A DNA stretch of 64,000 bases from Phycisphaerales bacterium (GTDB lineage Bacteria; Planctomycetota; Phycisphaerae; UBA1845; Fen-1342): assembly GCA_016710275.1 (NCBI GenBank), contig JADJXS010000001.1, forward strand, positions 2,728,001-2,792,000, read 5' to 3'. Both the position numbers and the translations under genes were made by a program. Of this stretch, positions 8,507-17,765 are shown in pieces; the first letter of the stretch is position 1, and each line of letters opens with the position of its first letter. The notes beneath the pieces were generated by a model that did no database searches, was not told the origin of the DNA, and worked only from the letters and a program-made list of their open reading frames with translations.

Positions 8507-11377
8507 TCACGGCCGCCGTCCGCCCGGCCAATCGCCGCGGCCCTCCAGCCCGCCCAAGATCAGCGCCGCCCGGAAACAGTAATTCTCCTCGTCATTCTGA
8601 CGGGCGGCCGCGGCAAAGGCACCCAGCGCCGATTGGCGATCACCCGCGCCCATGTGCAACACGCCGCGATAAAACTCGGCGCCCGCCGCCAGCAGCCGCC
8701 GCCGCCGCTGTCGCTCCGTCGGCGAAGCCTCGCCCGCAAGCGCGTCCGCACAGTCATGTGCTTTGACCTGCAGCGCGTCCCAGTCCATCTCGCCGTTCAG
8801 ATACGATCGCAGCGCGTTCACCCAATCCGCGCTCCACCCACGCGAGAGACCCGCTTCCCGCGGCCGCCCGTCGGCGGGAACCGGCGGAACCTCCACCCCG
8901 AGCAGCCGCGCCCCGCCCTCGACCAGCAGGCGCAGCTCGCCGCCGTCGGCCGCCAGCGACGCGGCCCGCCGCAGCGCGGCGACCGCCCGCGAACGATCCT
9001 GCCCCGCCCAGATCATCGCCTCGTACCAGGCGGCGTCGAATCGATCGCCGTCGTCGAGCATGCGGTCCGCCCCGTCGAATTCATACCGCAGGCGTCGGTA
9101 GCGTTCAGCCTCCTCGATAGCGCCGAGCCGGAAGTGCACCCGCATGGCATAGGCGCTGCGATCAAAGTACAGCTCGCGCTGAGCGGTCGGAGAGATCGGC
9201 GGGGAACGCTGCCAGGCGGCCGCCGCGCCGCGCAGATCTCCGCGCCGCTCGAGAATCAGCGCTTCGGCATTGCAGCCGCTCGGATCGCCCGGCTCGACGC
9301 GCTGCGCTTCGCGAGCCGCGGACTCAGCGGCGGTAAAGCGCTCTTCCGCACTCGCCGTATCTCCGCGCTGCTGGGCGGTCACGGCGGCCCAGAGATGACA
9401 GAGCGCCAGGTAGTAACGCGGCCGGGCCTTGTCCGATTGCAGTCGCCCCGCCGTCAGCAGGCTGCTCTCCGCCGTGCGATACCACTCATCGTTGCCCAGC
9501 GCGTACATCAGGTGCGTCGCCGCGCGGCCCTGCATCACCATCGCCTGAACAAAGTCGCGCCGCCCGCTCATCGCCTCGGCGTAGCTGCGAATCGCCGCCT
9601 CCGGATCGACCGGCAGCACGGCCTGTCCGCGCCAGAAATGTGCACCGGGGGTGCGCGTATCGGCGTCGTTCGAAGCGTCTCCGTCCACGAGGCTCTGCTG
9701 CGCTTCGCGCCAGCGCCCTTCTCGTCGATGCGCCCACGCGCTGAGATAGTGAAACTCGGCGTCCTGCGGATGCTCAGCCAGCCAGCGCCGGGCCCGTTCG
9801 AGCGTCTGATCGGGACGGCGCATCACGTCCGCAATGGCCAACGCCAGCTCGCGCGACCGCACATCCGCCCCCGGAATCCACGCGCGCCCCAGAATCGCTC
9901 TGGCGCCGGCAGCATCGCGATAGTCCGCCAGAAGCGCTGCATAGGCCGTGTGATAAGCCTGATCGGCGCGCGAGCGGGCCGCCAGCACGAGCAGCGGCGC
10001 CAGCAGCAGCAGCAAGCCGGCCGTCGCGCCGAGCGCTGCGCGAGTCGGATTGCGCTGCACCCAGCGCCAGGCCCGGCCAGGCAGGCTGATCCGCCGGCTG
10101 GCAATCGGGAAGTCCTGTGCATAACGCCGCAAATCCTCGGACATCGCCGCCGCACTGGGAAAGCGCCGATGCGGCTCCTTTTCCATGGCGCGCAGGCAGA
10201 TCGTCTCAAGGTCCAGCGGAATGCGCGCGTCGATCCGCCGTGGAGAGACCGGCTCCTGCGTCAGGATCGCGCGGATGAGCTGGTCGATATTGCCGCCGGT
10301 GAAGGGGCGGCGCAGCGTGAGCAGCTCGTACAGGGTCACGCCAAGCGAGAACAGATCGGTGCGGAAATCCAGCGGCCGACCGGCGATGAGCTGCTCGGGG
10401 GAGGCATACGCCGGCGTGCCGACCATCTCGGTGCTGATCGTCAGCCCCGGCTCATCCAGCAGCCGGGCCAGCCCGAAGTCCGTGACGTGCAGCCGATCAT
10501 CCCGCCCGACCAGCAGGTTCTGCGGCTTGACGTCGCGATGCACGATGCCCTCGTCGTGGGCGTGCTGAAGCGCGTCGGCCACTTCCGCAATCAGCCGCGC
10601 GATCCGCTTGAAGTCGCGGGTGCGCCGCGTGACCGCGCCGGTTCGAGTCAGGCTCGCGCCGGACGCAACAACGGAGGAGTGCGGGGGGTGCCCCTCCGGT
10701 GCATCAGCCCGTTCGGCCGGATGGCGCAGACCGATGGGATCCTGCTCCAGCACGGCGGAAAGGGGCGGGCCTTCGACCAGCTCCATCGCGTAGTAAAGAA
10801 GCCCGTCATGCTCACCCTGCGCGTAAATCGGAACAATGTTGGTGTGATGCAGCCGTCCGGCGGCGCGAGCCTCCTTCTGAAACCGCATCCCCGCGCGCGG
10901 AGACGCCAGCAGCGCCCCCGACAGCACCTTGAGCGCGACCACGCGATTCAGCGAGACCTGCCGCGCCCGGTAGACCACCCCCATCCCGCCGCGCCCCAGC
11001 TCCTCCACCAGCTCAAAATCCGCAATCCGCCGGCCGGCCGCCTGCGCCGCACCACCGGACGCACGCTGCGCACCGGCCGCCGGCGGCTGAGCGTCCGATT
11101 CGCGACGGCCCGTCCCGGCCGCGTCCTGCGCGTCCATGTGCCGCGTGGCGCCCGCGTCGAGAGAGTGGACTGCCGTTGCGCGCGTCTCACCGGCGACGGA
11201 CTCCTCCTCCATGTGCCGCGCTTCGCCCAGCGCCCCGATCGCATCGCGCGTCTGTTGAAGTGTCACGGCGCAGGCGTTGCACTCGCGCACATGGGCGCGC
11301 ACCGCGGCCGATTCCTCAGCGCGCAGCTCCCCTTCCGCAAATTCGAGCAGGCGTTCCCTGACCTGGGCACAATTCAT
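8507..11377 (-). CDS. Transmembrane Ser/Thr protein kinase with anti-sigma-type zinc finger and TPR-like C-terminus
   Basis: A 956-residue receptor-like kinase. The N-terminus is an anti-sigma-type zinc finger (HVRECNAC; His29, Cys33, Cys36). The kinase domain covers about 120-410: glycine loop GRGGMGVVY, Lys149 in VALKVL, Glu in FQKEAR, HRDVKPQN (catalytic loop, 279-286), DFG (299-301) and ASPEQ. One membrane helix follows at about 440-465, then a helical region of about 490 residues that resembles degenerate TPRs and is probably outside the membrane. A Pro/His/Ser-rich insert of about 40 residues sits in the kinase domain (211-252). Zinc-finger/kinase fusions of this kind are typical of planctomycetes. 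It follows the TMTC-like gene on the same strand by 83 bases. Confidence 0.9.
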   Translation of the reverse strand: MNCAQVRERLLEFAEGELRAEESAAVRAHVRECNACAVTLQQTRDAIGALGEARHMEEESVAGETRATAVHSLDAGATRHMDAQDAAGTGRRESDAQPPAAGAQRASGGAAQAAGRRIADFELVEELGRGGMGVVYRARQVSLNRVVALKVLSGALLASPRAGMRFQKEARAAGRLHHTNIVPIYAQGEHDGLLYYAMELVEGPPLSAVLEQDPIGLRHPAERADAPEGHPPHSSVVASGASLTRTGAVTRRTRDFKRIARLIAEVADALQHAHDEGIVHRDVKPQNLLVGRDDRLHVTDFGLARLLDEPGLTISTEMVGTPAYASPEQLIAGRPLDFRTDLFSLGVTLYELLTLRRPFTGGNIDQLIRAILTQEPVSPRRIDARIPLDLETICLRAMEKEPHRRFPSAAAMSEDLRRYAQDFPIASRRISLPGRAWRWVQRNPTRAALGATAGLLLLLAPLLVLAARSRADQAYHTAYAALLADYRDAAGARAILGRAWIPGADVRSRELALAIADVMRRPDQTLERARRWLAEHPQDAEFHYLSAWAHRREGRWREAQQSLVDGDASNDADTRTPGAHFWRGQAVLPVDPEAAIRSYAEAMSGRRDFVQAMVMQGRAATHLMYALGNDEWYRTAESSLLTAGRLQSDKARPRYYLALCHLWAAVTAQQRGDTASAEERFTAAESAAREAQRVEPGDPSGCNAEALILERRGDLRGAAAAWQRSPPISPTAQRELYFDRSAYAMRVHFRLGAIEEAERYRRLRYEFDGADRMLDDGDRFDAAWYEAMIWAGQDRSRAVAALRRAASLAADGGELRLLVEGGARLLGVEVPPVPADGRPREAGLSRGWSADWVNALRSYLNGEMDWDALQVKAHDCADALAGEASPTERQRRRRLLAAGAEFYRGVLHMGAGDRQSALGAFAAAARQNDEENYCFRAALILGGLEGRGDWPGGRRP

Positions 11378-11460
11378 CGACCGATCCGCATTCCGCCAGG
11401 ACGCGCCGGCCTGGGGCTTATCACCCTGCCGAGCCGGCGCTTCCGGCCTGAGTCCTGGCG

Positions 11461-14313
11461 CTAATCGCCGATGTACACCTGCCCGGACTCAAACACGCTG
11501 ATCCGCTCGGCGACGGCCGCCGCATCCGCTGCTCGACCGGCCGCCTCGTATAGTTCGGCCGCCCGACGCGCCAGCCGCAGCGCTTCGTCATACTCGGCGT
11601 TTGCGGCCCGGGCGATTGCCGCCGTATCAAGCAGATCGGGATTGTCCGGGCTGACCTCCAGAAGCCGCAGCGCCGCGCGCAGCCCCAGCGGCGGATTGCG
11701 CACGGCGTCATCCGGGCAGGCCGAGACGATCCGCGCAAAGCGATTGCCCAGGCCGATCGCGTTTTCCAACCCCATCGAGTTGATGCCGATGTTGCAGCGA
11801 TCGCGCGCCTCCGCGTAGCGCCGCTCCAGCACAAGCAGGCGCGTCAGGGTGTCGTGAGCGCGGCCGTACTGCGGGTTCAGCTCGATGGCGCGCGTCAACG
11901 CGGCGATGGCGGCGCTTCGCGTTTCGACATTCTGAGCGCGGGCCACACCCAGGTTGTGCCACGCCTTCGCATCGCTCGGATCCAGCTCCAGCGCCTTTTG
12001 GATCTTCTCGACCGCTTCCTCAGCCCGCCGGCTTTCCAGCAGCGCGCTGCCGTAGTTGTTCCAGTAGCGCGCGTCATCGGGGTGTTTCTGCACCAGCCGA
12101 TCATAGAAGGGCACGGCGTCGGCCGGGCGGCCGAGCCGGTGCAGCGTCTCACCGAGCGCGAAGAGCGCCCCGGCGTCGTCCGGCTCGCGCTCCAGCACCA
12201 TCCGCCACAGCGGCTCGCTGGCCTGCAGATCGTTCATGTCGCGATAGTGCCCCGCCAGCCAGCGCACCAGCTCCGGGTGCCCGGGCCGCTCGCGCAGCGC
12301 CCGCTCCACCACCGCGGCGGCGCCGGGACTGTCGCCGTTGATTTTTCGATAGGTCGCCAGGTCCAGCGCGGCACGATCCGACCCCGGCTCCGCCGCGTGA
12401 GCTGCTTCCAGGAAGGGACCAACGTCAGCAGGCGGAGCGTGCCGCGCCGCGATCTCGGCGCGCTTCAGATGCGAGATGGCCAGCCCCGGGTGCCGGGCGC
12501 CCATCTCCCGGGCCAGCACATCAGCCTCGTCCAGCCGCCCTTCCGTCATCGCCACATCGACCAACCCCTCCGAAATCGCGATCTGCTCAGCAATCGGCAG
12601 GTTCGGCAACGCGGCAGCGGCCTGCAACTCACGGCGGGCTTCGGCCGCCTTTCCGCGACCGAGCAACAGCGACGCCAGGCTGACGTGCAGCCGCGGCAAC
12701 AACTCGCGCGCTCCCCGCGATTCGCCGTTCTGCGCCTGCTCGATTGCGGCCCGCAGTTCCGCCTCCGCCGCCTCCCGCTCGTCGCGTCGTACCAGCCCGT
12801 CGGCCAGCTCGGCCCGCAGGGCGATGAATCCCGGCAACAAGCGAATCGCAGTTCGTCGGTCTTCGATAGCCGCATCCATCCTGCCGGCCGCTTCGTGCAT
12901 CGCCGCGCGTGCGACATAGCCCAGAAAGTGCTGCGGATGCCGGGCGATCAGCGCCTCCCACAGCGACGTACCATCACGCCACTGCGGCAACTGCCTCGCC
13001 GATGCCACGGCAAATCCACCGGCAGTCCCGAGCAGTACCGCAACTGCGGCATTCCTGCGAAATGCCGACGTGGGCGCCGCGACAACCGGCGGCCGCCGCA
13101 CGTTCCGCTCGGCCGACTCGCGCGCACCTGCCGCGCTTGCGGTGCCAATTCGCGATGCACCCGGGTCACCCGCAAGAAGCAGCACCAGCGCCGAATACAG
13201 TGCCGCCAGCGGCAGATAGGCGAAGTGATCCGACATCCAGGTCACGGACATGTTGCCAAACGGCACCAGTCCCAGCGACGGGCCGACCAGCAGCAGGAAT
13301 GAAATCAACCCCCAGCGCACCACCCCACTCTGCCGATTCCACTTCCAGGCGACCACCCCGATCAGCGCCAACAGCACAACCCAGGCCACAACCCCGGTCC
13401 CTGCGACCGCCCAGAACGGATAAAACGGGCTGAGTCCGACCGGCACAATCGCGGCCCGCAGGTAATGAAGCAAGGCGACCGGAGCGATCAGCAGGCGCTC
13501 GCCCAGCCCCGGCAGCGGCAGATCGTTGAATTGCTGCTCCACCCCTACCGTCGCAAGCGCCAGCAACAGCCCAACCGCCAACGGCAACGCAGTCGCGGCC
13601 AGTGCCCGACGGTGCGAAACACCATGCACCCATACGCCGAGCGCGGCGGCCGAAATCGGCAGGCCGATCCAGGCGGTCTTGGCCAGCAGCGTCGCGACAG
13701 CCAGCAGATTGGCCGCAATCAGCGCCGTCCGCCCCGCGCCGCGAAAGTAGCGCGAATACGCCAGCAGCGCGAGCAAGGCCGCCAGCGCTGAGAGCGTGTT
13801 CTTTCGTTCCGCAATCCACGCGACGCTCATGACCTGCATTGGCGACAGGGCGAACAGCAGCCCGGCCAATCCCGCCAGAATCGCCGAAACACCTAGCGAA
13901 CGCAGCAGCAGCACCAGCGCGCCCGCCGACAATGCGTGCAGCACGGCATTGACGGCGTGATAGCCGGCCGCACTTTGCCCCCACAAGCGATGCTCGACCC
14001 AATACGACGTAAACGTCAGCGGGTAATACTGCGGCGATGCGTGCGGATCGGTCCAGATGCGCTGCAAACCCCCCGGCTTCGTGATCAGGTCATTCTGCGT
14101 GACGTACGTCGAATCGTCCCACCCGATCCACCCGCGCTGCACAGCCGGCAGATAGAGCAGCAGCGCTGCGGCCACGGGGAGCAGCGCGGAAAGCGCCGAG
14201 ATAAAGGCTGAGGCGCCCCCGCCATTGAAGAGGCGCGCGTCGGACGGCGCATCGGACGGCCGTCGGGGCGGTATGGCGGACGAGTGTGCGGACGGGGTTG
14301 CGTCGGGCTTCAT
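11461..14313 (-). CDS. TMTC-like polytopic membrane protein with C-terminal TPR repeats
   Basis: A 950-residue protein. The N-terminal half has about ten membrane helices and begins the conserved part with GWIGWDDSTYVTQNDLI, the acidic first-loop pattern seen in GT-C/TMTC-type glycosyltransferases (membrane and TPR proteins that mannosylate targets in animals). Other family-like segments are SPQYYPLTF, SPMQVMSVAWIAERKN and FGNMSVTWMSDHFAYLPLAA. The C-terminal half (about 440-950) is a row of TPRs, for example AFYNNYGSALLESRRAEEA-like units near 12000-12100. Glycosyl transfer is an inference from fold and motif only. ATG 14313 was preferred over a TTG ten codons upstream; neither has a clear ribosome binding site. 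Confidence 0.82.
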   Translation of the reverse strand: MKPDATPSAHSSAIPPRRPSDAPSDARLFNGGGASAFISALSALLPVAAALLLYLPAVQRGWIGWDDSTYVTQNDLITKPGGLQRIWTDPHASPQYYPLTFTSYWVEHRLWGQSAAGYHAVNAVLHALSAGALVLLLRSLGVSAILAGLAGLLFALSPMQVMSVAWIAERKNTLSALAALLALLAYSRYFRGAGRTALIAANLLAVATLLAKTAWIGLPISAAALGVWVHGVSHRRALAATALPLAVGLLLALATVGVEQQFNDLPLPGLGERLLIAPVALLHYLRAAIVPVGLSPFYPFWAVAGTGVVAWVVLLALIGVVAWKWNRQSGVVRWGLISFLLLVGPSLGLVPFGNMSVTWMSDHFAYLPLAALYSALVLLLAGDPGASRIGTASAAGARESAERNVRRPPVVAAPTSAFRRNAAVAVLLGTAGGFAVASARQLPQWRDGTSLWEALIARHPQHFLGYVARAAMHEAAGRMDAAIEDRRTAIRLLPGFIALRAELADGLVRRDEREAAEAELRAAIEQAQNGESRGARELLPRLHVSLASLLLGRGKAAEARRELQAAAALPNLPIAEQIAISEGLVDVAMTEGRLDEADVLAREMGARHPGLAISHLKRAEIAARHAPPADVGPFLEAAHAAEPGSDRAALDLATYRKINGDSPGAAAVVERALRERPGHPELVRWLAGHYRDMNDLQASEPLWRMVLEREPDDAGALFALGETLHRLGRPADAVPFYDRLVQKHPDDARYWNNYGSALLESRRAEEAVEKIQKALELDPSDAKAWHNLGVARAQNVETRSAAIAALTRAIELNPQYGRAHDTLTRLLVLERRYAEARDRCNIGINSMGLENAIGLGNRFARIVSACPDDAVRNPPLGLRAALRLLEVSPDNPDLLDTAAIARAANAEYDEALRLARRAAELYEAAGRAADAAAVAERISVFESGQVYIGD

Positions 14314-14439
14314 TCGCGGGATTGTAGCCCGCGCGCGGCGCAAAACGCAGCCGGGGCGCCCGGGCGATTTCGCGCCGAGCGCCCCGTGGAAGTCCGTGTC
14401 GCCTCGATTGGACCCGCCGATGCAGGCCGTGGGCAGCGT

Positions 14440-16563
14440 CTACGGCCCGATCACTTTGGCCACGAACGGATCGATGTCGAAGTTATTGAACGCGCCGCTG
14501 TTGTCCACGTCACCGGCGCAGTTCGGGTCAATGCCGGGGAACTGGGCGGCATACTGGTCCGGGGCAATCAGCGCCAGCACGAACGGATCAATGTCGAAGT
14601 TGTTGACCACGCCGTCGCCGTTCATGTCGCCGTCGTTGCGACCCTGCGGACAGGTGTCCAGGCCGTCCAGGAAGCCGTCCCAATCCTGATCAATGCCCAG
14701 CCGGACGCCCGACCCCGGCGGCACCGCCATGAACAGCACCGGCGTCGCCGCCGACGCCGACGACACCAACTGAGCCAGCGTCACCGAACCGCCCATGTCC
14801 GTCAGAAAAGCTCCGCCGGAATAGGTGAAGCCGCGCTGGATCCCGTTCTCGGTGCGCTTAGCGATCACGTCGCAGCGCGACCGCGTCATCTCGTGCTGGC
14901 CGATCATCAGCATGACGTCCAGCGGCAGCGGCGTCGGCCCGCCCGGCGGTCCGCCGCTCTGCACCAGCACCTGCATCCCCACAACCGGCATGACGTTCGT
15001 CGGCCAGGCGTCGAGGAACGCAATCAGGTCGCCGACGACCGGCACCAGCCCCGGGAAGAACTCGATGACGAACGACTCGATCGGATGGTTGTTCTGCTCG
15101 CGCTCCTCGGTTCCGTGATGCAGCAGCCCGAAGCCGTTGTACAAGTCGGAGTCAAACTTCTTCCCCAATTCCCGCAACTGCGGCACAAGCTGCGTCTGCA
15201 GCGCCAGCCCCGACAGGTCGATCCCCAGGTCGCCGACCTCTGATGGGCAGCTCTGCGTGGCGGCGCCGTCATGCGCGACCATGTGGCAGACATTGCAACT
15301 GGACATGAACAGCTGCGCGCCGTTCTCCGCGGCCGGGTCCACGAACGAGTTGTCGCGGTGACGATTCGGATTCGGGGGATAGACCACCGTGCGAATGAAG
15401 CGGTCAAAAGCCTTCATGTCCTCCGTCGGAATCTGGCTGCCGCCCAGCAGCCCGTCAAAGGCGCCGTTGAAGTCCACGAAACCGGGACGATCGCCGCGCC
15501 AATGGAATGGGTCATGCCGATCCAGTCCGCGCAACGAAAGCGTCACCATCGGCCCCTTCAGCGGATGGTTGATGTTGCCCGGATCACTGTTGCACGCCGC
15601 CGGCCCAACCCCCAGGTGCGGTCCGTGCTGCATCTGCCCCGCGGAATCCCCCAGGTCCCACGCACGGTGATCCAGCGTGCCGTCCACGTGACAGACGGCG
15701 CACGAGGATGAGAAGTTGTTCGACCGCCGCACGGAATACAGAAAGTCGCGCCCCGACCGGATGTGCGCCGGCTCGGGATTGAACAGCGCAATGCGCTCCG
15801 CTTCGCCGGTCCCGGACGGAATCTCATACGGCGCCGCGGGCAGATCGAGCACCGAAAGAGAATGATCGGTGCGATTGAGAACAAAAAGCCGCGAGAAGAC
15901 CGGATCAACCGCCACTCCGCGCGGCCCGCGACCGACCTCGATCACGCCGATGGCGGCGCCGGATGCATCCCGCACGCCGACCCGATCCGCTCCCAGCGAC
16001 AGTACGAACGCCACCGCGCCGTCGGGGCTGAACGCCACGTCGATCGGGTTGGCGACCGAACCCGCCATCGCAGCCGCATTCGGCCCAGAGGCGTCATTGA
16101 AGCCCGGAATGTGCCCATGCAGGTTGACCCGCGCCACGGCTGACGCCGGATTCGCCGGGCTGGAGATGATGACCAGCTCGTGATCGACGTTGTGACCCCG
16201 CAGGTTCTGCTCCAGCCGAACCGTGTTCCGCGCCTGCATGTTGGTCAGCCACAGTGCGCCGGTCACGGGGTGCAGCGCCGCCCCCGTCAGCGTGTCGCCG
16301 ATGTTCCCGAAAATGTGAGCAATCGACGGCGCGGCCGGATCGGCCACGCTGATCGCAATCACGTCATGATCGACGGTCTGCCGCGCTTCGCGGATCACTT
16401 CCCGAAACAGCGTCGCCGTATTCAGCGAAATCAGATTGAAGGTCGCCAGCACCTGCGCATCCCAGGCAGCCATCGCCGCCGGATCCGGCTCGCCATTGTC
16501 ATCGGCCAGCGCGTCCACAATTGCCGCCCAGGTGGCCAGATCGTCCGAGATGATCCGCGGCAC
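14440..16563 (-). CDS. C-terminal piece of frameshifted propeller/cytochrome c protein: two haem motifs and two dockerin-like modules
   Basis: This 707-residue frame continues the gene whose start lies at 17492; the GTG at 16563 is only the first in-frame start codon after the break, and the frame is open upstream to about 16680. It carries the rest of a beta-propeller (FSPDGAVAFVLSLGADRVGV, VDPVFSRLFVLNR), two haem-c sites (CAVCH and CNVCH), a hydrophobic/Pro-rich segment and two dockerin-like modules (GDMNGDGVVNNFDIDPFV and GDVDNSGAFNNFDIDPFV). With one base added, 14440-17492 encodes one 1017-residue exported dihaem protein. The role is unknown; propeller plus dihaem proteins are usually periplasmic or surface electron-transfer or peroxidase-like proteins. 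Confidence 0.85.
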   Translation of the reverse strand: MPRIISDDLATWAAIVDALADDNGEPDPAAMAAWDAQVLATFNLISLNTATLFREVIREARQTVDHDVIAISVADPAAPSIAHIFGNIGDTLTGAALHPVTGALWLTNMQARNTVRLEQNLRGHNVDHELVIISSPANPASAVARVNLHGHIPGFNDASGPNAAAMAGSVANPIDVAFSPDGAVAFVLSLGADRVGVRDASGAAIGVIEVGRGPRGVAVDPVFSRLFVLNRTDHSLSVLDLPAAPYEIPSGTGEAERIALFNPEPAHIRSGRDFLYSVRRSNNFSSSCAVCHVDGTLDHRAWDLGDSAGQMQHGPHLGVGPAACNSDPGNINHPLKGPMVTLSLRGLDRHDPFHWRGDRPGFVDFNGAFDGLLGGSQIPTEDMKAFDRFIRTVVYPPNPNRHRDNSFVDPAAENGAQLFMSSCNVCHMVAHDGAATQSCPSEVGDLGIDLSGLALQTQLVPQLRELGKKFDSDLYNGFGLLHHGTEEREQNNHPIESFVIEFFPGLVPVVGDLIAFLDAWPTNVMPVVGMQVLVQSGGPPGGPTPLPLDVMLMIGQHEMTRSRCDVIAKRTENGIQRGFTYSGGAFLTDMGGSVTLAQLVSSASAATPVLFMAVPPGSGVRLGIDQDWDGFLDGLDTCPQGRNDGDMNGDGVVNNFDIDPFVLALIAPDQYAAQFPGIDPNCAGDVDNSGAFNNFDIDPFVAKVIGP

Positions 16564-16592
16564 CAGCGGCGCCGCCTGCGAAATCCCGCTTA

Positions 16593-17492
16593 TCAGGTCC
16601 GGCCAGGGCGCAAGCTGCGGCTCCGCCTCGAACAGTGGCGCAGTCGGAGCAAAAAGAACGGCACAAACAGGATCGGAAGAAAAACGGAGGCCGCCTGTCC
16701 GGTGCCGGCGTCCTGCAGCAGGAAGCGCATGGACTTGCCTACGACCGTCGTGTTGTTTCCCGAGTGCAGCGCCGCGACGTACACCATCTGGTTCGCGGCG
16801 TCATAGGCCAGCGCCCGCGGCGTGTTGCAGGGCAGCGGCAGCGTCGCCACTGTCGCCAGCGTGGCGACATCCAGCGTCACCAGCACCCCGCTTTGACAGA
16901 CCAGAAACGCATGCGTGCCGGTCGCGTTGAATGCCAGCGTCACCGGCTCATCGGGCACATGCCGCACCAGCAGCGGCCGACCCGAACGCGAGTCCACGAC
17001 CATCACGCTGTCCGACACGTGATTCACTACCCACAGCCGCTGCCCGCCACTCCCCGGCTCAAACGCAACGCTGACCGGGTCCAGCCCGACCGCCGCCTCA
17101 CGCAGTTTCACCCAGCCGCCGGCCTGCTCCTGCCAGAACGCCACCGTCGAGGCCGGCGTATTCGCGACCGCCAGCAACCGGCTCGGAGCGTGATACGCCA
17201 GCGGCCGGATCGGCGGCGACTCGAAATTCACGAACACGCCCCCGGCCAGCACCGGCTCAGGAATCGGGACGGTTCCGGCCAATCCCCCTTCCGGAATATC
17301 CCCCGCCAGCATGCCGATCATCTCGGCCGTCGGATGACCCGCGGCCCCCGAAACGCCCAGCACCTTCGCGCCGGGGTCCGGGCCGATCTGGGCAGCAGCA
17401 GAGCCACCAAGGCAGGCCGCAAGAAGACCGGAAAGAGCGGCACCCGTTCCGCTGCTGAGGATTCGATTGGATCGGAGAATCGGTCGGATCAT
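16593..17492 (-). CDS. N-terminal piece of frameshifted beta-propeller/cytochrome c protein
   Basis: The start at ATG 17492 has GGAG 7 nt upstream. The protein begins with a signal peptide (hydrophobic core GAALSGLLAACLGG, then SAAAQ) and then several YVTN-type propeller blades, for example RPLAYHAPSRLLAVANTPAS, LWVVNHVSDSVMVVDSRSG and RALAYDAANQMVYVAALHSG. Near 16650-16685 the frame turns into an Arg-rich, non-propeller tail and stops at 16593, while the continuing propeller is found in the frame one base away. Two A5 runs (16651-16655 and 16680-16684) lie at the junction; one extra A in either restores the reading frame. Either a sequencing or assembly indel or a real inactivation. Confidence 0.82.
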   Translation of the reverse strand: MIRPILRSNRILSSGTGAALSGLLAACLGGSAAAQIGPDPGAKVLGVSGAAGHPTAEMIGMLAGDIPEGGLAGTVPIPEPVLAGGVFVNFESPPIRPLAYHAPSRLLAVANTPASTVAFWQEQAGGWVKLREAAVGLDPVSVAFEPGSGGQRLWVVNHVSDSVMVVDSRSGRPLLVRHVPDEPVTLAFNATGTHAFLVCQSGVLVTLDVATLATVATLPLPCNTPRALAYDAANQMVYVAALHSGNNTTVVGKSMRFLLQDAGTGQAASVFLPILFVPFFLLRLRHCSRRSRSLRPGRT

Positions 17493-17765
17493 GGCGTGGC
17501 TCCATTCAGAGTGAAATGGACCTGTGCGCGTCATTCGCGCCGGCCGACAGGGAATAGACATGCACCGCGCCCGCGGCCGACAGGTTCAGCTTATCTCCCT
17601 CCCGGCAGCGAATCAACGGAAATCGCCTGTTGATTGTCGCCCCGACCGCACAATCCCCGCGCGCCCGTGGTTTCTTCCGCCGCGCGAGTTCGATACAGTG
17701 GGCGCAGCGCGGTGCACTGCGCCGCATTGAGTGTCGCCCTCCTCCCCGCCACGGAGCCTTGCTCG

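Noticed and set aside
8633..11464. 943-residue open frame on the plus strand
   Set aside because: Antisense to the kinase gene, whose motifs are complete; Arg/Pro/His-rich shadow.
14313..14343. TTG start ten codons upstream in the TMTC-like gene and a TACAAT -10 box
   Set aside because: No ribosome binding site before the TTG and no matching -35; ATG 14313 kept as the simpler start.
16680..16684. Programmed -1 ribosomal frameshift in the propeller gene
   Set aside because: No X-XXY-YYZ slippery heptamer in the zero frame and no obvious downstream stimulatory structure; a simple base loss explains it.
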